Origin: Klenkia sp. PcliD-1-E
GTDB lineage: Bacteria > Actinomycetota > Actinomycetes > Mycobacteriales > Geodermatophilaceae
Assembly (NCBI RefSeq): GCF_024124375.1
Contig: NZ_JAMXRZ010000014.1
Span: forward strand, 1-50,187
Direction of reading: 5' to 3'
Length of the DNA: 50,187 bases
Shown: positions 42,111 to 50,187 of the stretch, piece by piece
How positions within the stretch are numbered: position 1 is the stretch's first letter
Layout of the letters: every line of letters starts with the position of its first letter
Translations under genes and position numbers: made by a program
The notes under the pieces: model-generated
Database searches by the model: none
Told to the model about the DNA's origin: nothing
What the model saw: only the letters and a program-made list of their open reading frames with translations

Positions 42111-43031
42111 GTGGCGGGGGTGCTGACCGGGTTCGTGGTCATCGGCGTGGTGATCGCCGTCGGCTACCTCGCCGCCCGCCGCGGCATCCTGCCCGAGGGC
42201 GCCCAGCTGGTGCTGGCCCAGACCTCCTTCCGGGTCGCCACCCCGGCGCTGCTGTTCACCACGCTGACCGCCGCCGACCTCGGCCAGGTCTTCTCCGGCA
42301 CGCTCTGGATCACCTCGGCCGCCGCCCTCGCCGTCGCCGCGGTGGTCGTGGTCACCGGGGTGGTGCGCCGCTGGGGCACGGGCCCGACGACGATCGCCGC
42401 CATCTCCGCCGGCATGGTCAACTCGGCCAACCTGGGCATCCCGATCGCCGTCCACGTGCTCGGCGACGCCACCCTCGTCGCCCCGCTGCTGCTGTTCCAG
42501 CTGGTCGTCCTGGTTCCGGCCGCCGTCGTCGCGCTGGACCTGTCCGGGCCCGCCGACGGCACCGCGCGCTGGGTCCGGCTCACCGCACCGTTCCGCAACC
42601 CGGTGCTGCTGGCCTCGGTGGCCGGGCTGGTGGTCGGCGCCGCGGGCTGGCGGGTGCCCGACCTGGTGCTCGACCCGCTGGACCTGCTGGCCTCCCTCGC
42701 CGTCCCGGCCGTGCTGCTGGCCTACGGCATCTCGCTGCGCGGTGCCCCGGTCCCCGGACGCGGACCCGAGCGCCGGGCGGTGCTGGTGCTGAGCGCGCTC
42801 AAGCTGCTCGTCATGCCGGGCCTCGCGTGGGCGCTGGCCGCGGCGGTGGGCATCGGCGGCACCGGGCTGTTCGTCGTCGTCGTCCTCTCGGCGCTGCCGA
42901 CGGCGCAGAACGTCTACACCTACGCGGTCGCCTACGGCACCGGCCAGCGGCTGGCGCAGCAGACGGTCACCGTCACCACCGCCGGGTCGATCCCGGTGCT
43001 GCTGGTGGTCGCAGCGCTGCTCGGGCCCTAG
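42111..43031 (+). CDS. AEC-family (auxin efflux carrier-like) transporter
   Basis: A 306-residue membrane protein with about ten helices arranged as two five-helix halves, GTG start at 42111. Marks of the family are TSFRVATPALLFTTL, the GMVNSANLGIPIAVHVLG motif at the first crossover helix, and LSALPTAQNVYTYAVAYG at the second. Bacterial members move malate, malonate or other organic acids; the substrate here is unknown. It is transcribed alone and converges with the lipase-like gene through a shared CTAG. Confidence 0.92.
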   Translation: MAGVLTGFVVIGVVIAVGYLAARRGILPEGAQLVLAQTSFRVATPALLFTTLTAADLGQVFSGTLWITSAAALAVAAVVVVTGVVRRWGTGPTTIAAISAGMVNSANLGIPIAVHVLGDATLVAPLLLFQLVVLVPAAVVALDLSGPADGTARWVRLTAPFRNPVLLASVAGLVVGAAGWRVPDLVLDPLDLLASLAVPAVLLAYGISLRGAPVPGRGPERRAVLVLSALKLLVMPGLAWALAAAVGIGGTGLFVVVVLSALPTAQNVYTYAVAYGTGQRLAQQTVTVTTAGSIPVLLVVAALLGP

Positions 43032-43852
43032 CGGTGCGCGTCCAGCCAGCCGACGACGTCGTCGAGGACCTGCTCCTGCTCGGGCTCGTTGTGCGCCTCG
43101 TGGCACAGCCCCGGGTAGACGGTGTGCGTGACGTCGGAGCTCGCCGTCCCGGTGGCGACCAGCTCGCTGGCCGCCGGGGGCACCAGCCGGTCGGCGCCGC
43201 CGTGGAGGACCAGCAGCGGCAGGGTGAGCCGGCGCAGCCGGTCGGGCATCGCGGCCACCGCGGTGACCATCTCGGCGCCGGTGCGGGCCCGGACCTTGCC
43301 CATCCGGTTCAGCGGGTCGGCGCGGTAGGCGGCCACCACGGCGGGGTCGCGGCTGACCGCCTCGGCGTCCAGCTGGAGGGTGCCCAGGTCGGGCAGCAGC
43401 CGGCCCAGCACCGGCGCGACGAGCTGCACCACCCTGTTCGCCGAGGACAGGTCGAGCGCGGCGGCCGACAGCACCCCGCCCCGCACCGGCACCGACGGCG
43501 CGCCGGTCAGGTACTGCGCGGCCACCAGCCCACCCATCGAGTGGCCGTAGACGAACAGCGGGATGCCGGGGTGCGCCGCGGCGGCCAGCTGCGCGGTCTC
43601 GTCGACCCCCGCGACGGTGCCGGCCAGCGAGCCGATGTTGCCCCGGCTGCCCGGGGAACGGCCGTGGCCCGGGTGGTCCGGGGCCCAGGTGGCGTAGCCG
43701 GACCGGGCCAGCCGCTGCGCGACGTGGGCGTACCGGCCGGCGTGCTCGTGCAGCCCGTGCACCAGGACGACCACCCCGACGACGTCGCCCTCCGGCGTCC
43801 AGGTCTGCCGGTACTGCCCGGTCGAGAGGTGCCCGTCGGTGTGCGTCGTCAC
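43028..43852 (-). CDS. Alpha/beta hydrolase, monoacylglycerol lipase-like
   Basis: A 274-residue hydrolase_4-family protein with GTG start at 43852. The oxyanion region is VLVHGLHEHAGRYAHVAQRL, the nucleophile Ser105 lies in YGHSMGG, the acid Asp in LHGGADRLVPP and the His in YPGLCHEAHNEPE, in the order expected. HGLHEHAGRY and PDHPGHGRSPG are typical of monoacylglycerol lipase and lysophospholipase-like enzymes. No signal peptide is present, so it acts inside the cell. Confidence 0.92.
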   Translation of the reverse strand: MTTHTDGHLSTGQYRQTWTPEGDVVGVVVLVHGLHEHAGRYAHVAQRLARSGYATWAPDHPGHGRSPGSRGNIGSLAGTVAGVDETAQLAAAAHPGIPLFVYGHSMGGLVAAQYLTGAPSVPVRGGVLSAAALDLSSANRVVQLVAPVLGRLLPDLGTLQLDAEAVSRDPAVVAAYRADPLNRMGKVRARTGAEMVTAVAAMPDRLRRLTLPLLVLHGGADRLVPPAASELVATGTASSDVTHTVYPGLCHEAHNEPEQEQVLDDVVGWLDAHR

Positions 43853-43903
43853 AGCGCGGAGGCTAGCCCGCTGGGTGATCGAACACAGGAGGACCTGGAC
43901 AAC

Positions 43904-45136
43904 TCACTCCAGGTTGGGCCAGTCGCTGGTGAGATAAGCCTCGATGGCCCGATGTCGGAAGCGATAGGGCTTGCCGCGCTGCACTATTCCGCGAACCGTG
44001 TCGAGTCGCTGCGATGTCGGGCCGGCGTCCGTCGTCTTCTCGAATCCGGCCTTCTTGGCAATCCTGGTCAGTGTTCGCTCCTGCGGAGCCAGTTCCGCCA
44101 TGGCCTGGATGAGCTGCCTCTCCCGCTTGGGGAGACGCCCCAAAATTCTCTCGACGTGCGCGGCTGCCTCGCGATGCGCTGCTCGCCACCCTGCTCGTAC
44201 CTGCGTTTCGGTGATGAGGTTCTCGGACCCGGCGTTCCACGCCTGTTGCCCGGCGAGTTGAAAGAGGAACGGCTCGCCTCGGCAGAGGTCGACGAGCTCC
44301 GCCACTGCCGCCTGGGTCATGTGCACGGAGGCCATGGCTCCTTGCGTGCCAGCGATCTCCCAACCGGGCGCGACGAATTCCTGCAAGGCGAGCACCAGGT
44401 CGTCCTGATCAATAGCTTCCAGGATGGTGGTCTTGAACCGGCGAGCGAACGTAGCGCCCTTCCGCGCTCCTGCTCGGTCCTCGAACTCGGGCAAGCCAGT
44501 GAGGTAGACGGCGATCGGCAATGACCGCTCCATCGGCACACCCCCGGGGGTGCTCACGATGAACTGGTGTGAGAGCGCGTCTCCGAGTGCGATGAGTAGT
44601 TGGGACAGTGCTTTCTCGTCAGTGATGTTCTGGATCTCGTCGATGTGGACCAGGCACACCACACGCTGGTCGACGGCGGCGCGGCCGATCTCGATCAGTA
44701 GTTCCGTGAGGACCGTGTGGGGCTCGGGCCCGCTTGTGTCGCGCAGAGTTACTGAGATGCCCGTCGCGGCTATCGCCTGCACCCGACCGAAGAGCTCGGC
44801 GATCCGCTTCTCCCGGCGAGATGCCAACCCGGCTGCATGGGCAAGGTCCAGCAGGGCGGTGGCGACGAGCTTGAAGGGGTCCGACCCGGCTGGCACGCGG
44901 ACCTGCGGCGTGACCCAGTCGCCCTCGCCCTCGGCCTCGGCTGCAATGCGTCGCACCAGAGATGACTTGCCAAGGCCCGGCTCGCCGAGAATGGTCCGTC
45001 CGCGGTCGGGCAGACCCGCCATCAACCGTGGCCGCAGGGCGCCTCGCCAGTCCTGGAGTTCAAGTGTGCGACCAGCCCACACCCGTGGCACGACGTCGGA
45101 GCCGGGGTGAAAAGGATTGTTCACCGGGGTGCGCAC
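43904..45136 (-). CDS. ORC1/Cdc6-like orphan AAA ATPase, copy 2 (lower GC)
   Basis: A 410-residue protein with GTG start at 45136. It begins MRTPVNNPFHPGSDVVPRVWAGRTLELQDW, clearly like the start of the ATPase at 37133, then Walker A GEPGLGKS (51-58), Walker B CLVHIDE (161-167), sensor region IAVYLTGLPEF, and a C-terminal winged-helix part with LGRLPKRERQLIQAMAELAPQERTLTRIAKKAGFEKTTDAGPTSQRLDTVRGIVQRG. The codon use includes many A/T-ending codons and the GC content is visibly lower than in both neighbours, a sign of recent acquisition. No mobility gene or partner is adjacent. Function unknown. Confidence 0.82.
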   Translation of the reverse strand: MRTPVNNPFHPGSDVVPRVWAGRTLELQDWRGALRPRLMAGLPDRGRTILGEPGLGKSSLVRRIAAEAEGEGDWVTPQVRVPAGSDPFKLVATALLDLAHAAGLASRREKRIAELFGRVQAIAATGISVTLRDTSGPEPHTVLTELLIEIGRAAVDQRVVCLVHIDEIQNITDEKALSQLLIALGDALSHQFIVSTPGGVPMERSLPIAVYLTGLPEFEDRAGARKGATFARRFKTTILEAIDQDDLVLALQEFVAPGWEIAGTQGAMASVHMTQAAVAELVDLCRGEPFLFQLAGQQAWNAGSENLITETQVRAGWRAAHREAAAHVERILGRLPKRERQLIQAMAELAPQERTLTRIAKKAGFEKTTDAGPTSQRLDTVRGIVQRGKPYRFRHRAIEAYLTSDWPNLE

Positions 45137-45257
45137 GTTGATAAGTTTATCAGCGGTACGTCAAGCGGGAGCGGCTGACCAACTATGCATTGATCTTGCA
45201 TCACTGCTAGAGACCGGTAGAGGCGCCGATGCAGCCGGGCGGACCTAGGGTGCTGCC
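45137..45257. other. Low-GC intergenic region upstream of AAA copy 2
   Basis: Besides the palindrome, this 121-bp gap contains ATGCA-N7-TGCAT (45185-45201) and two CTAG words near 45208 and 45246. It is divergent for AAA-2 and the holin-like gene. No tRNA fragment or obvious attachment-site repeat was found at the other end of the low-GC segment. Confidence 0.45.
45139..45152. promoter_or_regulatory. TGATAA/TTATCA operator-like palindrome
   Basis: Two perfect 6-bp arms, TGATAA and TTATCA, separated by 2 nt, lie just 3 nt upstream of the AAA-2 start codon. The site is AT-rich in an otherwise GC-rich region and is well placed for autorepression. Confidence 0.55.
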
Positions 45258-45644
45258 GTGTCCACCGTCGTGAGGTTCGCGCTCCGCGTCGTCGTCCTGG
45301 CCGTGATCATCTACGTGGTCACCCGGCTGGTCAGCGGCATCACCGTCGTCGGCAACCCCGAGGGCGCGTTCGGCGTCACCGGGACCTTCCTCTGGGTCGC
45401 CCTGCTGTTCGCGGTCGTCAACACGATCATCGGGCCGGTGGTGCGGCTGCTGTCGCTGCCCTTCGTCGTCCTCACGCTCGGGTTGTTCCTCCTGGTGGTC
45501 AACGCCGCGCTGCTCGGCATCACCGCGGCGATCAGCGACCGGCTGCAGGTCGACGGCTTCTGGACGGCGGTCGTCGGCGGCTTCCTCATCGCCGTCTTCA
45601 GCTGGATCGCCGAGCTGCTGCTGCCGCTGAAGGTCAAGGCCTGA
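45258..45644 (+). CDS. Phage-holin-4-2 family (PF04020-type) membrane protein
   Basis: A 128-residue protein with four hydrophobic helices and GTG start at 45258. The pattern LWVALLFAVVNTIIGPVVRLLSLPFVVLTLGLFLLVVNAALLGITAAI followed by VGGFLIAVFSWI is characteristic of the family. Although the family is named after holins, chromosomal members occur without phage genes and their role is unknown; no prophage genes are near here. Confidence 0.9.
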   Translation: MSTVVRFALRVVVLAVIIYVVTRLVSGITVVGNPEGAFGVTGTFLWVALLFAVVNTIIGPVVRLLSLPFVVLTLGLFLLVVNAALLGITAAISDRLQVDGFWTAVVGGFLIAVFSWIAELLLPLKVKA

Positions 45645-45698
45645 CACACCGGCGCCCTCGGATGACGTCTGGGACGTCTGCCCACTAGCGTCGGGGGC

Positions 45699-48600
45699 AT
45701 GGCACGGCCCGGGACCGCACACCCACCCACCGCGACCCCGGAGCCGGACACCAGCCGCCCGGCCGACCTGGCCGCGCTGGAGGCCGCCCGCACCGAGAAG
45801 GCCCAGCTGCTGGACCTCGCCGGGGAGTCCCTGTCGAACGACGAGGTGCCCGACTTGCCGGCCGGCCTGACCGACGACGACGTCCCCGCCGTCGTGCACT
45901 CCTACTTCCGCGGCGAGCCCGCCGCGGAAGTCGTCGGCCACGACCCGAGCTCGCTGGCCCGCCTCGCCCTGGACCACCTGGCGCTGGCCGCCACCCGGCC
46001 GCAGGGTGCCGCGCTGGTCGCCGTCGACCGCACGCAGGGCGGCGCCTCCGTGCTGCGCGTCGTCACCGACGACATGCCGTTCCTGGTCGACTCGGTCACC
46101 GCCGAGGTGGTGCGGCAGAAGGTGGTCCTGGACCACGTGGTGCACCCGGTGGTCAGCGTCCGCCGCGACGTCACCGGCACGCTGCTGCAGTTCTGCGACG
46201 GCAAGGACGCCCCCGACGCCATCGCCGAGTCCTGGATCGCCGTGGTGCTCGCCGGCACCATCGACGACGAGGCCGCCGACGACCTGGTCCGGGGCCTGCG
46301 CACCGTGCTCGCCGACGTCCGCGGCGTGCACGAGGACGCCGGCAAGCTGCGTGACCGCGCGCTGGACCTCGCGCACTTCCTGGACGAGGAGCCCTGGGAC
46401 CCGACCGACCCGGCCGACGCCGCGCTCGGGGACCCGCACGAGGCCGCGGCGCTGCTGCGCTGGATGGCCGAGGGGAACTTCGTGTTCCTGGGCGCCCGCG
46501 ACGTCGACCTGGTCGACGAGCACGGGGCCCCGGCGATCACCGCCGTCCCCGGCACCGGGCTGGGGGTGCTGCGCAGCGACGCCGACATGAGCACCCCCGT
46601 CGTCCCGGTCGGCGCTGCGGCCCGCGACGTGGTGGGCCGGCGGGTGGTGGTCACCAAGGCCGACGTCCGCTCCACCGTGCACCGGCCGGCCTGGCTGGAC
46701 GTCGTCGCGGTCACCCTGCCCGGTCCGCAGGGCACCCGCGGCCGCCAGCACCGCATCGTCGGCCTCTTCCCCACCGGCGCCTACACCGCCAGCGTCACCG
46801 ACGTTCCCCTGGTGCGCCGCACCGCCGCGCAGGTGCTGGAGCGCTCGGGCGTCGAGCCGGACAGCCACACCGGCAAGGAGCTGCTCGACGTCCTGGAGAC
46901 CTACCCCCGCGACGAGCTGCTGCAGGTCGACGTCGACGAGCTGCTCCCGGTCGCGCTGGCCGTGCTGCACCTGCGCGAGCGCCGACAGACCCGGCTGTTC
47001 CTGCGCCGCGACCCCTTCGGCCGGTTCTTCTCCGCGCTGGTCTACCTGCCCCGCGACCGGTACACCACCGAGGTCCGGCTGGCGATGCAGCAGATTCTGC
47101 TGACCAGCCTGGGCGGGTCCTCCATCGAGTACACCGCCCGCTCCACCGAGTCGGTGCTGGCCCGGCTGCACTTCGTCGTCCGGGTGCAGACCGGCCGCGG
47201 CGTCGCCGCGCTGCCCGACGTCGACGTCCCCGAGCTGGAGCGCCAGCTGGCCGCCGCGGCCCGCAGCTGGACCGACGACCTCACCGACGTCCTCGCCGAC
47301 GAGTACGGGGCGGACGCCGAGCGCCGGCTCGCCCAGGTCGCCGACGCCTTCCCCCCGGCCTACCAGGCCGACTTCCCGGCCTCCACCGCCGTCGCCGACC
47401 TCGACCGGCTGGACTCCCTCGAGCCCGGGGAGCTGTCGCTGCGGCTGTGGACCCCCCGCGACGCCGCCCCGGGCGAGCGCCGGCTGACCGTGTTCCGGGT
47501 CGGGGAGCGGCTGCTGCTGTCGCAGGTGCTCCCCGTGCTGCAGCACCTGGGGGTCGACGTCGTCGACGAGCGGCCCTACGAGATCGACCGGATCGGCTCC
47601 CCGCTGGCGTGGGTCTACGACTTCGGCCTGGCCACGCCGACCAGCGACCTCCCGGCCCTGGACACCCTCCCCCGCCGGTTCACCGACGCGATCTCCGCGG
47701 TCTGGCGCGGGGACGCCGAGGACGACGGGCTGGGCGCGCTGGTGCTGGTCGCCGGGCTGACCTGGCAGCAGGTCGCCGTCGTCCGGGCCTACGTGCAGTG
47801 GCTGCGGCAGGGCGGGCTGCCCTTCTCCGCGGGCTACGTGGAGTCGGTGCTGGCCGGGCACCCCGACGTCGTCTCCGGCGTCGTGGACCTCTTCGCCGTC
47901 CGGTTCGACCCCCGGCAGACCGGTGACCGCGACGCCCAGCAGCAGGAGCTGGTGCAGCGGCTCACCGACCGGATCGGCGCCGTGGACTCCCTGGACGCCG
48001 ACCGGGTGCTCACCGCGCTGCTGGCCGCGGTCCGCGCCACCCAGCGGACCACCGCCTACACCGCCGGCGCGTTCACCGACGGCACCCCGCTGGCCATCAA
48101 GCTCGACCCGCACGCCGTCCCCGACCTGCCCGAGCCGCGCCCGGCCCGGGAGGTGTGGGTGTCCTCGCCGCGGGTGACCGGCGTGCACCTGCGCTTCGGC
48201 GCGGTCGCCCGCGGCGGGCTGCGGTGGAGCGACCGGCGCGAGGACCTGCGCACCGAGATCCTCGGCCTGGTCAAGGCGCAGACGGTGAAGAACACCGTCA
48301 TCGTCCCGACCGGCGCCAAGGGCGGGTTCGTGCTGCTGCGCCCGCCGGCCGACCGCGATGCGTGGCTGGCCGAGGGCAAGGCGTGCTACCGGCTGTTCAT
48401 CGGCGCCCTGCTGTCGCTGACCGACAACCTGGTCGACGGCCGGGTCGTGCCCGCCGAGGGCGTGGTGCGGCACGACGGCGACGACACCTACCTCGTCGTC
48501 GCCGCCGACAAGGGGACGGCGACCTTCTCCGACCTGGCCAACTCCGTCGCGGTCGAGCGCGGTTTCTGGCTGGGCGACGCGTTCGCCTCGGGCGGGTCGG

Positions 48601-50187
48601 TCGGCTACGACCACAAGGCCATGGGCATCACCGCCCGCGGCGCCTGGGAGTCGGTCACCCGGCACTTCCGCGAGCTCGGCGTCGACACGCAGAGCCAGGA
48701 GATCACCGTCGTCGGCGTCGGCGACATGAGCGGCGACGTGTTCGGCAACGGCATGCTGCTGTCCGAGCACCTGCGGCTGGTGGCCGCCTTCGACCACCGG
48801 CACGTCTTCGTCGACCCCACCCCCGACGCCGCCACCGGGTTCGCCGAGCGGACGCGGCTGTTCCAGCTGCCCCGCTCCAGCTGGGCCGACTACGACCCGA
48901 TGCTGATCAGCGCCGGCGGCGGGGTGTGGCCGCGGACGGCCAAGTCGGTGCCGGTCAGCGAGCCGATGCGCGCGGCCCTCGGGCTGGACGAGGGCGTGGA
49001 CCACCTCACCCCGGCCGAGCTGGTCCGCGCGGTGCTGCTGGCCCCGGTCGACCTGTTGTTCAACGGAGGCATCGGCACCTACGTCAAGGCCACCACCGAG
49101 AGCCACCTGGACGTCGGGGACAAGGCCAACGACGCGGTCCGCGTCAACGGCGAGCAGCTGCGCGTGCGGGTGGTCGGCGAGGGCGGCAACCTCGGACTCA
49201 CCCAGCGCGGCCGGGTCGAGTACGCGCTGGCCGGCGGGCGGGTGAACACCGACGCCATCGACAACTCCGCCGGCGTCGACACCTCCGACCACGAGGTCAA
49301 CATCAAGATCGCGCTGAACGCGGTGCAGCTGTCGCCCGACGAGCGGGCGGCGCTGCTCGCCTCGATGACCGACGAGGTCGCCGAGCAGGTGCTCACCGAC
49401 AACTACGCGCAGAACGCCACGCTGGCCGCCGAGGTCACCAGTGCCCGCAGCCTGCTCGACGCGCACACCCGGTTCATGCGGTCCCTGGAGCGCTCGGGCC
49501 GGCTGGACCGGGTGGTCGAGGCGCTGCCCGACGGCCGGGCGCTGTCGGAGCGGCGCCGCGACGGGCAGGCGCTGACCTCACCGGAGCTGTCGGTGCTGCT
49601 GGCCTACGCCAAGCTCGAGGCCGACGACGCGGTGCTGCACTCCACGCTGCCCGACGACCCGGCGCTGGGCCGGCTGCTCACCGACTACGTGCCCACCGCG
49701 CTGCGCGAGTCGTTCCCCGACGCGGTCGAGCGGCACCCCCTGCGCCGGGAGATCATCGCCACCGCGCTGGTCAACCGGGCGGTCAACGTGGCCGGGGTGA
49801 CCGGGCTGTTCCGCCTCGGCGAGGAGACCGGCGCGCCGCTGGTCGCCGTCGTCCGGGCGCACGCGGTGGCCCGCGCGGTGTTCGACGTCGACCGGCTGTG
49901 GGACGCCGCCCGCCCGCTGGACAACCGGGTGCCGGCGGCCGTGCAGGTGCAACTGCGCACCGAGGCCACCCGGCTGGCCGAGCGGGCGACCCGGTGGCTG
50001 CTGCGGCAGCCGGAGCTCGCCGCGGAGCCGGCGCCGTCGATCGCGACGCTGACCGCCCGGTTCGCCGGTCCGGTGGCCGCGGTGGTCGCCGGCCAGACCG
50101 AGTGGCTGCTCGGAGCCGACGCCGATGCCTACGCCGAGCGGGCCGCCGGGTTCCGGTCGGCCGGGGTGCCGGCCGAGCTCGCCGCGG
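45699..50187 (+). CDS. NAD-specific glutamate dehydrogenase, large GDH180 type (3' end outside window)
   Basis: An open frame of 1496 codons from ATG 45699 to the window edge; the family is about 1600 residues, so roughly the last hundred are missing. The N-terminal half holds ACT-like regulatory segments (for example VVTDDMPFLVDSVTAEVVRQKVVLDHVVHPVV and LLRWMAEGNFVFLGARDV). The catalytic half begins near residue 820 with GVHLRFGAVARGGLRWSDRREDLRTEILGLVKAQTVKNTVIVPTGAKGGFVL; the Lys of KNTVIVPTGAKGGF is the catalytic region, and VVGVGDMSGDVFGNGML is the NAD-binding fold. It oxidatively deaminates glutamate to 2-oxoglutarate, feeding amino acid carbon into the TCA cycle. A long open frame on the opposite strand is only its shadow. 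Confidence 0.96.
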   Translation, partial: MARPGTAHPPTATPEPDTSRPADLAALEAARTEKAQLLDLAGESLSNDEVPDLPAGLTDDDVPAVVHSYFRGEPAAEVVGHDPSSLARLALDHLALAATRPQGAALVAVDRTQGGASVLRVVTDDMPFLVDSVTAEVVRQKVVLDHVVHPVVSVRRDVTGTLLQFCDGKDAPDAIAESWIAVVLAGTIDDEAADDLVRGLRTVLADVRGVHEDAGKLRDRALDLAHFLDEEPWDPTDPADAALGDPHEAAALLRWMAEGNFVFLGARDVDLVDEHGAPAITAVPGTGLGVLRSDADMSTPVVPVGAAARDVVGRRVVVTKADVRSTVHRPAWLDVVAVTLPGPQGTRGRQHRIVGLFPTGAYTASVTDVPLVRRTAAQVLERSGVEPDSHTGKELLDVLETYPRDELLQVDVDELLPVALAVLHLRERRQTRLFLRRDPFGRFFSALVYLPRDRYTTEVRLAMQQILLTSLGGSSIEYTARSTESVLARLHFVVRVQTGRGVAALPDVDVPELERQLAAAARSWTDDLTDVLADEYGADAERRLAQVADAFPPAYQADFPASTAVADLDRLDSLEPGELSLRLWTPRDAAPGERRLTVFRVGERLLLSQVLPVLQHLGVDVVDERPYEIDRIGSPLAWVYDFGLATPTSDLPALDTLPRRFTDAISAVWRGDAEDDGLGALVLVAGLTWQQVAVVRAYVQWLRQGGLPFSAGYVESVLAGHPDVVSGVVDLFAVRFDPRQTGDRDAQQQELVQRLTDRIGAVDSLDADRVLTALLAAVRATQRTTAYTAGAFTDGTPLAIKLDPHAVPDLPEPRPAREVWVSSPRVTGVHLRFGAVARGGLRWSDRREDLRTEILGLVKAQTVKNTVIVPTGAKGGFVLLRPPADRDAWLAEGKACYRLFIGALLSLTDNLVDGRVVPAEGVVRHDGDDTYLVVAADKGTATFSDLANSVAVERGFWLGDAFASGGSVGYDHKAMGITARGAWESVTRHFRELGVDTQSQEITVVGVGDMSGDVFGNGMLLSEHLRLVAAFDHRHVFVDPTPDAATGFAERTRLFQLPRSSWADYDPMLISAGGGVWPRTAKSVPVSEPMRAALGLDEGVDHLTPAELVRAVLLAPVDLLFNGGIGTYVKATTESHLDVGDKANDAVRVNGEQLRVRVVGEGGNLGLTQRGRVEYALAGGRVNTDAIDNSAGVDTSDHEVNIKIALNAVQLSPDERAALLASMTDEVAEQVLTDNYAQNATLAAEVTSARSLLDAHTRFMRSLERSGRLDRVVEALPDGRALSERRRDGQALTSPELSVLLAYAKLEADDAVLHSTLPDDPALGRLLTDYVPTALRESFPDAVERHPLRREIIATALVNRAVNVAGVTGLFRLGEETGAPLVAVVRAHAVARAVFDVDRLWDAARPLDNRVPAAVQVQLRTEATRLAERATRWLLRQPELAAEPAPSIATLTARFAGPVAAVVAGQTEWLLGADADAYAERAAGFRSAGVPAELAA

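Noticed and set aside
43853-45257. Integrative element with attachment sites around AAA copy 2
   Set aside because: No integrase, tRNA gene or matching direct repeats at the ends of the low-GC segment could be seen.
45258-45644. Prophage remnant suggested by the holin family name
   Set aside because: No phage structural, lysis or integrase genes are near, and this family is common on chromosomes without phage.
45207-49466. A 1419-codon open frame on the minus strand
   Set aside because: It lies opposite the glutamate dehydrogenase gene, its translation is a low-complexity Gly/Val/Asp/Gln mix without domains, and such antisense frames are expected in GC-rich DNA with strong third-position bias.

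Overview
The window is about 50 kb of very GC-rich chromosomal DNA (roughly 73-75% by eye) with dense, overlapping genes, many GTG starts and ATGA/GTGA stop-start couplings. The gene set (GDH180-type glutamate dehydrogenase, MmpL transporter, SigE-type ECF factors, OtsAB, amylosucrase, VapBC) points to a motile, soil-type actinobacterium; Geodermatophilaceae or a relative would fit, but this is inference from style and content.

Layout. 1-5657: one operon with a sugar kinase (5' end outside the window), sugar-type ABC importer, phosphotriesterase-family hydrolase, GATase1-like protein and TenA-like protein, probably uptake and breakdown of an unidentified small molecule. 5654-8638: AGE-family epimerase, AIM24 protein, VOC protein, flavin reductase. 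8753-11038: a LOV blue-light receptor fused to GAF and a SpoIIE/PP2C phosphatase. 11048-14551: two small membrane proteins, peroxiredoxin, acyl-CoA racemase-like protein, paired fluoride channels. 14592-17149: otsA, otsB and a universal stress protein. 17302-20486: two tandem chemoreceptors. 20490-27489: extradiol dioxygenase, a secreted protein with ten FN3 domains and a probable seven-bladed propeller, and amylosucrase. 27512-30236: MarR repressor and divergent MmpL exporter. 30318-34104: C4-dicarboxylate two-component system with divergent dctA. 34321-36026: VapBC, DUF2000 protein, Lrp regulator. 36028-38323: ECF sigma operon and an ORC-like AAA ATPase. 38392-43852: conserved hypothetical, TVP38 protein, second ECF sigma operon, AEC transporter, lipase. 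43904-45136: a second ORC-like AAA ATPase with visibly lower GC. 45258-50187: holin-like membrane protein and GDH180 (3' end outside).

The most unusual material lies between the genes. A 62-bp palindromic element occurs three times without indels (8654, 39687, 41997). Three further large palindromes of unrelated sequence lie at 13695, 30234 and 34199. Three parS-like CACGTG sites (5658, 12005, 21511) raise the possibility that this region lies in the origin-proximal ParB zone. Several divergent promoter regions carry clear inverted repeats: a double MarR operator, a CRP/GlxR-like GTGA-N6-TCAC site upstream of dctA, and a TGATAA/TTATCA site before the low-GC ATPase. No stretch longer than 300 bases is without a gene, and no tRNA, rRNA, CRISPR array or transposase was found.
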